From: Actinomycetota bacterium | Lineage (GTDB): Bacteria; Actinomycetota; Acidimicrobiia; Acidimicrobiales; Poriferisodalaceae | Assembly (NCBI GenBank): GCA_014238065.1 | Contig: JABABU010000032.1 | Location: forward strand, 1 to 59,413 | DNA length: 59,413 nt | Direction of reading: 5' to 3' | In this document: positions 35,752-44,718 of the stretch, one piece after another | Position numbering within the stretch: position 1 is the stretch's first letter | How the letters are laid out: each line of letters opens with the position of its first letter | Translations under genes and position numbers: made by a program | Notes under the pieces: model-generated | The model's database searches: none | What the model saw: only the letters and a program-made list of their open reading frames with translations | Told to the model about the DNA's origin: nothing

Positions 35752-36584
35752 GTTCCGCTGTGACTCCCCGCGGTTGGACCAAGTTCGGCCTCCACCTGAA
35801 CGGTTGGCTCGTCTACCTGTTCTTCTACGCGCCAATCGTGCTCCTCGTCATCTTCTCGTTCAGCGCAAGTCGAAACGTCGGCACCTGGGGCGGATGGACC
35901 TTCGAGTGGTACGGCGAATTCGCCGGCACCCAGAACGCCCGCAATGCGCTCGAAGCATCCCTGAAGATCGCCATCATATCGACAGTGATATCCGTGGTGC
36001 TCGGCACCATGGCGGCACTGGCTCTCGAGCGCTTCACGTTTCGAGGCAAGCAGGTGTTCGACGGCCTGCTCTATCTCCCCATCATCATCCCTGACGTCAC
36101 CATGGCCGTGATGATGTTGCTCTTCTTCGCCGAATTCTTCGACGTCATAAATGCGGTCTTCGGAATCCAGATGCGGAAAGGCTTCAACTCGATCGTCCTC
36201 AGCCACATCGCGTTCAACATCAGCTTCGTCTCTGTGGTCGTCAGGGCCCGCCTTGCGGGAATGGACACGAAGCTGGAAGAGGCTGCTCTCGATCTCTATG
36301 CCACCCGTTGGAAGGCATTCAGGTACGTCACGTTCCCTCAGATCGTGCCTGGAATCGCAGGTGGAGCACTTCTCGCCATTACTCTGTCGTTGGACGACGT
36401 CGTCATCACGCAGTTCGTGGCAGGGCCGGGCTGGACGACACTTCCCGTCTACGTGTTCGGTCTCATTCGCAAGGGCGTCACCCCTCTGATCAACGCTATC
36501 TCCGTGGTGATGCTCGTCGGTTCGATGTCTCTCGTCGCTTTGTCGCTCGTAGCCGAGCGGGTCAGAGGCGGGGAGCATGGGTAG
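35748..36584 (+). CDS. potC: PotC-type permease
   Basis: A 278-residue second permease subunit with six predicted helices. LPIIIPDVTMAVMMLLFF and the EAA-loop EEAALDLYATRWKAFRYVTFPQIVPGIAGG are typical of PotC/PotI, as is SLDDVVITQFVAGPGWTTLPVYVF. It starts at GTG 35748, overlapping the PotB stop (GTGA). The substrate-binding lipoprotein gene follows 40 nt later. Confidence 0.94.
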   Translation: MSSAVTPRGWTKFGLHLNGWLVYLFFYAPIVLLVIFSFSASRNVGTWGGWTFEWYGEFAGTQNARNALEASLKIAIISTVISVVLGTMAALALERFTFRGKQVFDGLLYLPIIIPDVTMAVMMLLFFAEFFDVINAVFGIQMRKGFNSIVLSHIAFNISFVSVVVRARLAGMDTKLEEAALDLYATRWKAFRYVTFPQIVPGIAGGALLAITLSLDDVVITQFVAGPGWTTLPVYVFGLIRKGVTPLINAISVVMLVGSMSLVALSLVAERVRGGEHG

Positions 36585-36624
36585 TGATCCAAAGACACGG
36601 CCGTCTCGGCCGAAAGGAGAAATC

Positions 36625-37737
36625 ATGAAGAAGTCACACTGGTTCCGACTCGTCATCGGGTTGCTCGCGGCGGCGATGTTCGTCGCGGCTTGCGGTGACA
36701 GCGACGACGCAGCGGGAGGAGAAGCCCCTGACTGCGGTGTCAACGAGATCGATGGCGATCTCGCCATGTTCAACTGGGCGGAGTACATCGACGAGGAGCA
36801 ACTCCAGGCCTTCGCCGACGAGTTCGGGATCTCCTATACATACGATAGCTACGACTCGAACGAGGCGATGCAACCGATCGTGTCTGCTGGCAACAGTGGT
36901 TACGACGTGATCGTGCCCTCGGACTACATGGTGTCAGTGATGATCTCGGCTGGGTCGCTCATGCCGCTCAACTTCGACGCCATCCCGAACGCAGTAAACC
37001 TGTCAGAAGACTTCAGCGGTCTGTACTTCGACCCCGATGGTGAGTACTCCCTTCCGTATCAGTGGGGAACCACGGGCATCGGAGTGAACATGGCTGTCGT
37101 CGGAACCGACTTCCCGCGCTCATGGGGCCTGATCTTTGATCCCGCAATCTCCGGTGAGTTCGACGGAAAGATCCAACTGCTGAACGACCCACGCGAGACC
37201 CTCGGAGCCGCACTGCACTACCTGGGCTACTCGAACAACACCACCAGCGAAGATGAACTGCATGAGGCGCGAGATCTCGTGAAAGCGACAGCGAGCCGGT
37301 TGGCGGCGTTCAACACCGACTCGGCCGATGAGTTCATCACGAGCGGCGAGACAGTCATCGCTCACGGCTACTCGGGTGACATGTTCGTCCAGTACCTCGA
37401 GACCGACAATCCGGACGACTACATCTACTTCGTCCCAGAGGAGGGCGGCACGCGTTGGATCGACAACTTCTCCATCGCACACGACGCACCGCACCCGTGC
37501 ACGGCCCACACCTTCATCAACTGGATGTGGGGTGCTGAGCAAGGAGCAGCGTTGACGAACTGGAACTACTACAGCACGCCCAACACCGCAGCAGTGCCGT
37601 TGCTGGACGAGGACCTGCTCGCCTTCGTCAACGATCCTGCCGTGCTCGCCGGAGGCGTCGATTCACTCGAGGCGCTCCGGGACACCGGCGATTTCGAGAC
37701 GAAGTACTCCGACGCTTTCGTCGAGGCAAAGAGCTAG
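36625..37737 (+). CDS. potD: PotD/PotF-type amine-binding lipoprotein
   Basis: A 370-residue substrate-binding protein. The signal peptide ends in FVAAC, with Cys23 as lipidation site. FNWAEYIDEEQLQAFADEFG, DVIVPSDYMV, LPYQWGTTGIGVN and a Cys-containing HPCTAHTFINWM segment are typical of the PotD/PotF family. A strong AAAGGAGA precedes the ATG at 36625, supporting independent, high translation. It delivers polyamine or a related cation to PotBC. The following spacer to the dehydrogenase is only 96 nt. Confidence 0.94.
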   Translation: MKKSHWFRLVIGLLAAAMFVAACGDSDDAAGGEAPDCGVNEIDGDLAMFNWAEYIDEEQLQAFADEFGISYTYDSYDSNEAMQPIVSAGNSGYDVIVPSDYMVSVMISAGSLMPLNFDAIPNAVNLSEDFSGLYFDPDGEYSLPYQWGTTGIGVNMAVVGTDFPRSWGLIFDPAISGEFDGKIQLLNDPRETLGAALHYLGYSNNTTSEDELHEARDLVKATASRLAAFNTDSADEFITSGETVIAHGYSGDMFVQYLETDNPDDYIYFVPEEGGTRWIDNFSIAHDAPHPCTAHTFINWMWGAEQGAALTNWNYYSTPNTAAVPLLDEDLLAFVNDPAVLAGGVDSLEALRDTGDFETKYSDAFVEAKS

Positions 37738-37833
37738 TCAGACAGACCATGCGGTTTCGCCGCCGTCTGCGTCGGCACTATCGATGCAGGCGGCGGTTCC
37801 GCGCACCCAGAATCGATGACGGCGAGGAGAATC

Positions 37834-39870
37834 GTGCCGCGCGACCCAAGATTTGACGTCATGTTCGAGCCAGTCCGAATCGGACCGGTCACCGCGCCAA
37901 ACCGGTTCTACCAAGTTCCCCACTGCACCGGTATCGGTTACCGGAAACCGCAGACGCTCGCGGCCCTGAGGGAGACCAAAGCCGAGGGAGGCTGGGGCAC
38001 GGTCTGCACCGAGTACTGCTCGATCCACCCCTCGTCTGACGACGACCCGTATCCGTCCGCGACGATCTGGGACAACGAGGACATCCGGTCGATGGAGCTC
38101 ATGGTCGATCGCGTTCACAGTCACGGCGCTCTCGCCGGTATCGAGTTGTGGCACGGCGGCGCTGCGAGCGCAAACCACTACTCACGCGAAGTTCCCATCG
38201 GACCATCGAGCCGCCCGGCAGGCGTCTGGGACCCCGTCCAGACCATGGCGATGGACAAAGACGACATCCAACTGTTGAAGAAGTGGCATCTCGATGCAGC
38301 GCGACGCGCGAGGCGCGCCGGCTTCGACATCGTGTACGTGTACGCATGCCATTGGTACCTGCTGAAACAATTCCTCGAACCGGCAAACCGGCGGACAGAC
38401 GAGTACGGAGGGACCCTCGAAAATCGCGTACGACTGCTTCGCGAGTTACTCGAAGAGACAAAGGCCGAGATCGGTGATGACTGCGCCATCGCTGTTCGAT
38501 TCTCGGCGAGTTCTGGAGGTCCCGACGACGCACAGGACACCGAAGAGCCGCGCCAGGTCATCGAAATGCTGAAAGACCTTCCCGACCTGTGGGACATCAC
38601 CGTCCACGACTACTCCTACGAGATGGGCACATCACGATTCGTGCCCGAGGCCGGCCTTGAGCAGACGATGTCCTGGGTCAAGCAGGTCACGCATAAGCCA
38701 GTCGTCAGCGTCGGCCGTTTCACATCACCGGAGACCATGCTGCGGCTCGTCCGGCAGGGCGTGGTCGACCTCATCGGCGCAGCGCGACCTTCGATCGCCG
38801 ATCCGTTCTTGCCGAACAAGATCGCCGAAGGCCGAGAGGACGACATCCGTGAATGCATCGGCTGCAACATCTGTTACTCGGGTGATCAAACCGGAACTCC
38901 GATCCGCTGCACGCAGAACCCGACGATGGGCGAAGAGTGGCGCAAGGGATGGCACCCCGAGGTGATCCCTGCCAGAGGATCCAACTCCAACATCGTCATC
39001 GTCGGAGGCGGCCCGGCAGGCCTCGAGGCAGCGGTGGCGTTGGGTCGACGCGGCTACGACGTTGTACTCGCCGAAGCGCGACGCGAACTCGGTGGCCGTG
39101 TGACGCTCGAGTCAAACCTGCCAGGCATGGCCGAGTACGCACGAGTGCGCGACTGGCGACTCACGCAGCTCGACAAGCTTCCGAACGTCGAGTGGTACCT
39201 CGAAAGCGTCGTCGACCGAGACCAACTTCACGAATTCGGCGCCGACCGCATCATCGTCGCAACCGGCGCGACGTGGCGGCACGATGGCACCGGCCGTTGG
39301 CTCGAAGATCCCGTTCCCGGCTGGAATCGCGACTCCGTGATCACACCTGACGATGTCATGGCCGGCTTCGTACCTGACGGTCCGGTGGTCGTGTTCGATG
39401 ACGATCACTATTACATGGGCGGAGTCATCGCTGAACGTCTCCGCGAGTCAGGTCACCCCGTGACGCTGATCACGCCGGCCAATGCTGTCGCAACCTGGAC
39501 GAGCCACACCGAGGAACAGTTTCGGATCCAACAGCAGCTGCTCTTGCGCGGAATCGACATCAGAACCGCCGTGTCGCTGACCGAGGTCGTGGCCGGTGAA
39601 GCCGTTGCCGAGTGCATCTACACCGGCCGTCGCGAACACATCGCAGCGAATCACGTCGTCATGGTCACGTCGCGCAGACCGAACGACACCCTGTACCAAT
39701 CGTTGGAGCCCCATGTGAAGGCGAACAGGATCGGAGACTGTGCGGCACCAGGCACAATCGCCACCGCCGTCTATTCCGGCCATCGCGTCGCCAGGGAGAT
39801 GGATGCCAGAGCAGGCGCTCCGGTCAGTTTCGTGCGCGAACGCGCCACAGCCCCGGGCAGGCCTCGATGA
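37834..39870 (+). CDS. TMADH/histamine-dehydrogenase-family flavoprotein
   Basis: A 678-residue iron-sulfur flavoprotein aligned end to end, from memory, with trimethylamine dehydrogenase. TIM-barrel FMN domain: RFYQVPHC places Cys31 at the 6-S-cysteinyl-FMN position (TMADH Cys30); Tyr170, His173 and Arg222 match catalytic Tyr169, His172 and Arg222, and Glu263 replaces Asp267. The 4Fe-4S ligands are Cys341, 344, 347 and 359. An ADP-binding loop GGGPAG is at 391-396. The pocket corresponding to the TMA aromatic bowl reads Tyr61, Tyr260, Asp351, where TMADH has Tyr-Trp-Trp; histamine dehydrogenase also has Asp at the last position. The GTG 37834 follows GGCGAGGAGA and matches the TMADH N-terminus; ATG 37816 is the alternative. 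Likely oxidises a cationic amine imported by PotABCD. Confidence 0.88.
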   Translation: MPRDPRFDVMFEPVRIGPVTAPNRFYQVPHCTGIGYRKPQTLAALRETKAEGGWGTVCTEYCSIHPSSDDDPYPSATIWDNEDIRSMELMVDRVHSHGALAGIELWHGGAASANHYSREVPIGPSSRPAGVWDPVQTMAMDKDDIQLLKKWHLDAARRARRAGFDIVYVYACHWYLLKQFLEPANRRTDEYGGTLENRVRLLRELLEETKAEIGDDCAIAVRFSASSGGPDDAQDTEEPRQVIEMLKDLPDLWDITVHDYSYEMGTSRFVPEAGLEQTMSWVKQVTHKPVVSVGRFTSPETMLRLVRQGVVDLIGAARPSIADPFLPNKIAEGREDDIRECIGCNICYSGDQTGTPIRCTQNPTMGEEWRKGWHPEVIPARGSNSNIVIVGGGPAGLEAAVALGRRGYDVVLAEARRELGGRVTLESNLPGMAEYARVRDWRLTQLDKLPNVEWYLESVVDRDQLHEFGADRIIVATGATWRHDGTGRWLEDPVPGWNRDSVITPDDVMAGFVPDGPVVVFDDDHYYMGGVIAERLRESGHPVTLITPANAVATWTSHTEEQFRIQQQLLLRGIDIRTAVSLTEVVAGEAVAECIYTGRREHIAANHVVMVTSRRPNDTLYQSLEPHVKANRIGDCAAPGTIATAVYSGHRVAREMDARAGAPVSFVRERATAPGRPR

Positions 39871-41273
39871 ACAGACCAGTTCGGGTTCACCCTTCGCTCA
39901 CCGAATCGAGACTCTCCGTCTACTGGACTGACACCGCAGCCTCCCCTCACCAAGCTCCGCGGCTGAGCACGAGTGCCGACGCCGATCTCGTGATCGTCGG
40001 CGGCGGATACACCGGCTTGTGGTGCGCCATCCAAGCGCTCGAGGACGAACCGGGTCGGCGGGTGACGGTGCTCGAGGCTGACTCGTGTGGTGATGGCGCC
40101 AGTTCGAGAAACGGTGGCTTTTGCCACGCCTCATTGACTCATGGCCTCGAGAACGGGTTGAGACACTGGCCGAACGAGATCGAGACACTCACTGCGTTGG
40201 GCAGGGCGAATCTGGACGGCGTCGAGGAGACGCTCGTTCGTCACGGCATCGACGCGTCGTTCGAACGCACCGGCGAACTCGTGGTTGCCACCGAACCGTG
40301 GCAACTCGCTGGCCTCGAGCGAGGATCAGAAATCGCCGACAGGTTCGGGTACACCTCCACCGTCTTGCACTCCGCAGAAGTCAGGCGGCTTCTCGACTCA
40401 CCGACGTATCTCGGCGGTTTGGTGGTCCCTGAGGATGTCGCGATGGTCGACCCAGCCCGGCTGTGTTGGGGACTCCGTCACATCGCAGAGAACCTCGGCG
40501 CGACGATCCACGAGGGGTCGCGCGTGTCGCGTCTCGAGCGCAGTGGCAAGGGGCTGGTCCTGACCACGGCCGAGGCCTCTGTCCGTTGCGACAAGGTGAT
40601 CGTCGCGACCAACGCGTACCGATCACCGGTGCGACGGGCGCGCAAGTACTCCATTCCCGTCTACGACCATGTATTGATGACGGAGCCGTTGTCGAGTGGC
40701 CAGATGGCGTCGATCGGGTGGCAGGGCCGACAGGGCTGCGGGGATTCCGGGCAACAGTTCCACTACTACAGGCTGACCGACGACAATCGAATTCTCTGGG
40801 GCGGCTACGACGCGACGTATCACTGGAGCAGCCGGATCGATCCATCCCTCGACGACCGGCCGGAAACACACAACAAGTTGGCACACCACTTCTTCGAGAC
40901 GTTTCCCCAGCTCGAGGGACTCACCTTCACTCACCGATGGGGCGGACCAATCGCCACGACGACTCGCTTCACTGCCGCGTGGGGCATCGGCTCGCGAGGC
41001 GATGTTGCATGGGTGGGGGGCTACACCGGCCTCGGAATCGGCGCCTCAAGGTTCGGTGCAAGAGTGGCGCTCGACCTCGTCGACGGTCGCGACACTGAGC
41101 GAACCGCACTGTCGATGGTGCAGAAGCCTCCGATTCCCTTCCCTCCCGAACCGCTTCGATCGTTCGGCGTGTCAGTGACGAAGCGGGCGATCCAACGCCA
41201 AGACAGACGGGGAGGACGACAGGGCGCTTGGCTCTCGCTGCTCAACCGTTTCGGTGTCGGTTTCAGCTCGTGA
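39867..41273 (+). CDS. DAO-family FAD amine oxidase, second copy
   Basis: A 468-residue flavoprotein related to 30347-31735. GGGYTG (45-50), GDGASSRNGGFC, GGLVVPEDVAMVDPARL and the C-terminal FTHRWGGPIATTTRFT and GGYTGLGIGASRFGARVALDL FAD segments are conserved. The ATG overlaps the dehydrogenase stop (ATGA), so it is coupled to it. It may oxidise a secondary amine produced by, or parallel to, the dehydrogenase. End of the amine locus; the next genes are on the opposite strand. Confidence 0.88.
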   Translation: MNRPVRVHPSLTESRLSVYWTDTAASPHQAPRLSTSADADLVIVGGGYTGLWCAIQALEDEPGRRVTVLEADSCGDGASSRNGGFCHASLTHGLENGLRHWPNEIETLTALGRANLDGVEETLVRHGIDASFERTGELVVATEPWQLAGLERGSEIADRFGYTSTVLHSAEVRRLLDSPTYLGGLVVPEDVAMVDPARLCWGLRHIAENLGATIHEGSRVSRLERSGKGLVLTTAEASVRCDKVIVATNAYRSPVRRARKYSIPVYDHVLMTEPLSSGQMASIGWQGRQGCGDSGQQFHYYRLTDDNRILWGGYDATYHWSSRIDPSLDDRPETHNKLAHHFFETFPQLEGLTFTHRWGGPIATTTRFTAAWGIGSRGDVAWVGGYTGLGIGASRFGARVALDLVDGRDTERTALSMVQKPPIPFPPEPLRSFGVSVTKRAIQRQDRRGGRQGAWLSLLNRFGVGFSS

Positions 41274-41344
41274 AACGTCCGACACATGGCACTGGCATCC
41301 AACAGGACTGAACTCGTGGTTCAAGAGCCAGACCAGCAGCTGTC

Positions 41345-42160
41345 TCACTCGAAGTCGACGGTGATGACCCCCAGCGGACCGAAGTCGACGTGAAAGGCGT
41401 CGCCTGAGCGGCACTCGACGGGTCTGGTGAACGATCCAGCGAGAATGGTCTCGCCCGCCTCCAACGCGATGCCGAGTCCGGCAAGGCGGCGGGCGAGCCA
41501 CACGACGCCCGTCACCGGATCGTCCTGGACGCCGGCTGCGACACCTGTCTCCTCGACGATGTCATTCCGTTTGAGAATTGCAGACACCCACCGCAGGTCG
41601 AGCGCGTCAGGAGAGGCCTTCACATCACCGGTGATGATCGCAGCGTTGGCCGCGTTGTCGGCAATGGTGTCCATCACCGTGCGGGTCACGCCATCATCCG
41701 GGTCGACCCGGTGCGTGCGCGAGTCGATCAGTTCGAGCGCTGCGACCACATGATCAGTCGAGGCGAGAACGTCGTCGTGCGACACATCGGTCGAGAAAAG
41801 CGGAGCAGACATGACGAATGCGAGCTCGACTTCGATCCTCGGGTCGTTGTACTCCGCCGCGACCAACTTCGAGCCGGTCGGCGTGAACATGTAGTCCAGA
41901 AGTGCCCCGAAGTCCGGTTCGTCGATATTCATCGCCAACTGCATCGCACGCGAAGTGAGCCCGATCTTGTGACCGAGAATCTTCGACCCCGCAGCCACCT
42001 GCAGATCAACCCACGCCTGCTGGCATGCGTAGGCGTCTGCAAGAGTCATGTCGGGATGTTCTGCCGTGACCCGCTTCGCGAGCACCACATCACGCCGCGC
42101 CACCTCGTGACGTCGCGCCACCTCGGCGACCTCGAAGTCAGTCATCGTTCTCGCGGTCAC
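41345..42160 (-). CDS. HpaH/MhpD-type 2-oxo-enoate hydratase
   Basis: A 271-residue member of the fumarylacetoacetase-related hydratase family (2-hydroxypentadienoate hydratase/2-oxohept-4-ene-1,7-dioate hydratase). GSKILGHKIGLTSRAMQ, the metal-ligand segment RIEVELAFVM and ELIDSR are visible; length is normal. It adds water to a 2-oxo-4-enoate in aromatic meta-cleavage pathways. GTG 42160 follows GAGG; ATG 42145 is the alternative start. It sits 12 nt after a truncated CHMI-type isomerase, the enzyme that would act just before it in homoprotocatechuate degradation. The other genes of that pathway are absent here. Confidence 0.88.
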   Translation of the reverse strand: MTARTMTDFEVAEVARRHEVARRDVVLAKRVTAEHPDMTLADAYACQQAWVDLQVAAGSKILGHKIGLTSRAMQLAMNIDEPDFGALLDYMFTPTGSKLVAAEYNDPRIEVELAFVMSAPLFSTDVSHDDVLASTDHVVAALELIDSRTHRVDPDDGVTRTVMDTIADNAANAAIITGDVKASPDALDLRWVSAILKRNDIVEETGVAAGVQDDPVTGVVWLARRLAGLGIALEAGETILAGSFTRPVECRSGDAFHVDFGPLGVITVDFE

Positions 42161-42172
42161 GTCACCTCGCCC

Positions 42173-42268
42173 TCACCTGACATGGTTCGCCAGGTGGTTG
42201 ACGTTGATCCTGAAGTCGGCATCGATATCGACGACCTTCGCCGAGTACTCGAGGGTGATGTGTGGCAT
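42173..42268 (-). pseudogene. Truncated CHMI-type isomerase (5' remnant)
   Basis: A 31-codon frame starting MPHITLEYSA, the conserved N-terminus of 5-carboxymethyl-2-hydroxymuconate isomerase with the catalytic-type Pro2. Normal members have about 125 residues; here a TGA follows after LANHVR and the hydratase gene begins 12 nt later, so at least three quarters of the gene is missing. GGAG sits eight bases before the ATG. Interpreted as an internal deletion in an ancestral isomerase-hydratase operon; a genuine micro-protein is less likely. Confidence 0.6.
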
Positions 42269-42310
42269 ACAACGACTCCGTGGTCGCGCCAGGGCACGGT
42301 TTCACCATGT

Positions 42311-43789
42311 CTAGTTGACGTCCCGCCTCTCAGTCCCATGCTGGCGCCACGTAGCGACCAGTTCCGGCGCCATCCTCGGATCCTGCTCCCACGGAATGAC
42401 GTCGCTGGTCTCGAACAGCCAACGGAACAGTCGATCCTTCAGATGGGCCTGAACCCCAGCGCACTCATGTGACCCAGCAAGGTTGATCTTCTCCTCCGGA
42501 TCGGCGACGCGGTCATAGAGTTCGGGGCCCTCATACAGCCGCTCGACGTAGGTCCACGCTTCAGTTCTGACCGCGACCGCCCGTCCAGCGAGCGTCGTGT
42601 CTTCATGCTGAAGCGCCTGCTTCGCGTCGTAGTGACCGGTTGCCCCAGCTTCGAGCAAAGGCTCCTCCTCGACCAGGAATCCGCCCTCGCTGAACGCCTC
42701 GCGGCGGTGATCTGCCGATGGGTCTTCGATGACGTGGCGAAGCGAACGGCCGAAATGCGTCCACGTCGGCTCGGCGTCGGCATAGTCCAGCATCGTGGCG
42801 GTGAGATCGACGAGTTCAGCGAAGCTTGTCGACACACCCGACGCGCCGGTGGGATCGTGCACGATCAATGGAATTCTCACGAGACAGTTGTCGAGACCTG
42901 CCATCCACTTCTCGACCAACCCATAGTCCCCCAGATATTCGCCGTGGTCGGTGAAGAAGAACGTCACCGTCCTCTCAGCCGCACCGACAGCTTCGACAGC
43001 TTCGATCACCCTTCCGAATTGGTCATCCATCCGAGAGACCATCCCGTAGTAGGTGGCGATCAACTCGCGCCAGTCGGCAGCCGTCATTTCGGCCAGGCCG
43101 TACCGCTCGTGGATGGCCTTGAAGAACCGTGGCTTGCCGGTAAACGTTGCAGGAATCGGATCTGGCATTACATCCCGGTCGTGGAGCGAGTACCACGGCT
43201 CGGGGGCTGCGAACGGCGGATGCGGATAGATGAGTGGGATGAAGAGGCACCACGGCTCTGGCATTCCCTCGCTGAGCCAATCGGCAGCAGTGCACACGGT
43301 GGCCTCGTCGAAGTCGAACGGCTCGCCGTCGAGACGTCCACCCCACATCGAGTAGAAACGGTGATCGTCACGGCCGACGCCGGCGGTCGAGAACTGATGG
43401 AGTGCACGGAGATCTGGTTTGCGGGTGAAGCCGAACCGATCCGAACTTACCGCAGTAACACCAACCCCCATCATGTCGCCACGGGCTCCGGCACTTGCCA
43501 CGTGATACCCGCTCTCGCGAAGCCGCCGGAAGACGTTCGGCTCGTGAGGTTGGAGGAGATGGGTCAAGGTGCGGTGTCCATTGACGTGGGGATACCAGCC
43601 CGTGAACATCGAGACTCTGCTCTGCGAACACACGGTGTGCTGCGCGTACGCCTCCTCAAACCGGACGCCGCGACCGGCCAGCGCATCGATGTGAGGCGTT
43701 GAAGCCAGCGGATTGCCGAACGCCCCAACACAGTCGGCGCGCAGCTGGTCTGGCATGAACAGCACCATGTTCGGACGTGAGGAAGTCAC
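42311..43789 (-). CDS. Sulfatase-family hydrolase with variant CxQxR motif
   Basis: A 492-residue alkaline-phosphatase-superfamily protein. MVLFMPDQLRADCVGAFGNP with metal ligands Asp14/Gln15, and FFTDHGEYLGDYGLVEKW with the second metal cluster, define the family. The modification motif reads CSQSR (Cys54-Arg58), with Gln in place of the usual Pro/Ala, so formylglycine formation is uncertain although I believe this variant occurs in some sulfatases and phosphonate monoester hydrolase relatives. No signal peptide. GTG start, weak ribosome-binding site. First gene of a minus unit with the isomerase remnant and hydratase. Confidence 0.88.
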   Translation of the reverse strand: MTSSRPNMVLFMPDQLRADCVGAFGNPLASTPHIDALAGRGVRFEEAYAQHTVCSQSRVSMFTGWYPHVNGHRTLTHLLQPHEPNVFRRLRESGYHVASAGARGDMMGVGVTAVSSDRFGFTRKPDLRALHQFSTAGVGRDDHRFYSMWGGRLDGEPFDFDEATVCTAADWLSEGMPEPWCLFIPLIYPHPPFAAPEPWYSLHDRDVMPDPIPATFTGKPRFFKAIHERYGLAEMTAADWRELIATYYGMVSRMDDQFGRVIEAVEAVGAAERTVTFFFTDHGEYLGDYGLVEKWMAGLDNCLVRIPLIVHDPTGASGVSTSFAELVDLTATMLDYADAEPTWTHFGRSLRHVIEDPSADHRREAFSEGGFLVEEEPLLEAGATGHYDAKQALQHEDTTLAGRAVAVRTEAWTYVERLYEGPELYDRVADPEEKINLAGSHECAGVQAHLKDRLFRWLFETSDVIPWEQDPRMAPELVATWRQHGTERRDVN

Positions 43790-43855
43790 GTCCGTAGTTT
43801 CCCAGATCTACAAACACGCGAGGGCACTGTCAGCCCGACCGGCGAACCACGTTGA

Positions 43856-44683
43856 GTGAAAGACGGACCCGCCATCGAGATGGGCGACATCGACGGCGCC
43901 GTCGCAAGTGAGGATGCACCGATAGTGGGCGAGAGTTGGGGCACAACAGCCGTGAAAAGCAAGAATCTTCGGGAGAGAGATTTCTATCGCTCCGTGGGCA
44001 ACAACAACCGTCCAGCGCTCATCATGCTGACGACCTCGATCATGGTACTGCTGGCGTTGATCCTGGCCACGAGGGGCGGTGCCGTCGGGAGCGATTTCGT
44101 CCTCGCCAGACAATCCAGCGACTCGTCGCCTCAGACTTCCGCTGAGGCAATCGCGAGCATCGGCGAGGTCGACGAAGAACGAGCCCTCACCGAGGCCGCC
44201 GCGACGGTGGTGCCTGCCGAGTCGGCCGACGAGATCGCTGCGGTGGTTCGGCCCGCAGACACGATTGCGGTGTCACGCAGCGGACCAGGCACCAGTCCAA
44301 CCACCCAGGTTCTCGGAGAGGAACAATCCCCCGACGACGGCACCACGACCACCACGAACGGCGAACCACTCGGCACATGTGTGTTCGACGACGGCACCAT
44401 CGCATCACCGCTTCGCGCCGCACTGTGTACCGGTTTTTTCACCCTCGACAACGCAGAGGCAAACAGGATTGCCGCACGACTCGAGGCCGCTTCGACGCCC
44501 ACCAGCACCACCGACCCCAGCCCAACTTCTTCCACGTCGGCCACGACATCTTCGACAACGACAGTTCCTCCAACTGCTTCCACGACAACAATCACAGTTA
44601 CTAAAGCAGTGCCGCCGATCACTTCTCTTCCGACGGGCGAGACCCAGAAGAAGCGTCGTGGCAAAGACCGTCACGACAACTAG
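43856..44683 (+). CDS. Hypothetical single-pass membrane protein, Ser/Thr/Pro-rich
   Basis: A 275-residue protein: a hydrophilic cytoplasmic N-terminus (about 50 residues), one transmembrane helix (ALIMLTTSIMVLLALILAT), then a long extracytoplasmic acidic and Thr/Ser/Pro-rich region containing two Cys (TCVFDDG, ALCTGFF) that may form a disulfide loop, and a basic C-terminus (KKRRGKDRH). Start uncertain: GTG 43856, ATG 43880 or GTG 43952 all fit. No family recognised. The low-complexity tail resembles wall-spanning linkers of other proteins in this window. Confidence 0.6.
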   Translation: MKDGPAIEMGDIDGAVASEDAPIVGESWGTTAVKSKNLRERDFYRSVGNNNRPALIMLTTSIMVLLALILATRGGAVGSDFVLARQSSDSSPQTSAEAIASIGEVDEERALTEAAATVVPAESADEIAAVVRPADTIAVSRSGPGTSPTTQVLGEEQSPDDGTTTTTNGEPLGTCVFDDGTIASPLRAALCTGFFTLDNAEANRIAARLEAASTPTSTTDPSPTSSTSATTSSTTTVPPTASTTTITVTKAVPPITSLPTGETQKKRRGKDRHDN

Positions 44684-44718
44684 TGCCTGACTCGGCACCA
44701 GTGCCCATGGTTGATGTC

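Noticed and set aside
34627..36788. Two long minus frames (about 355-402 residues) antisense to potB and potC
   Set aside because: Composition dominated by Arg, Glu, His and Asp with no domain; they mirror hydrophobic codons of the permeases.
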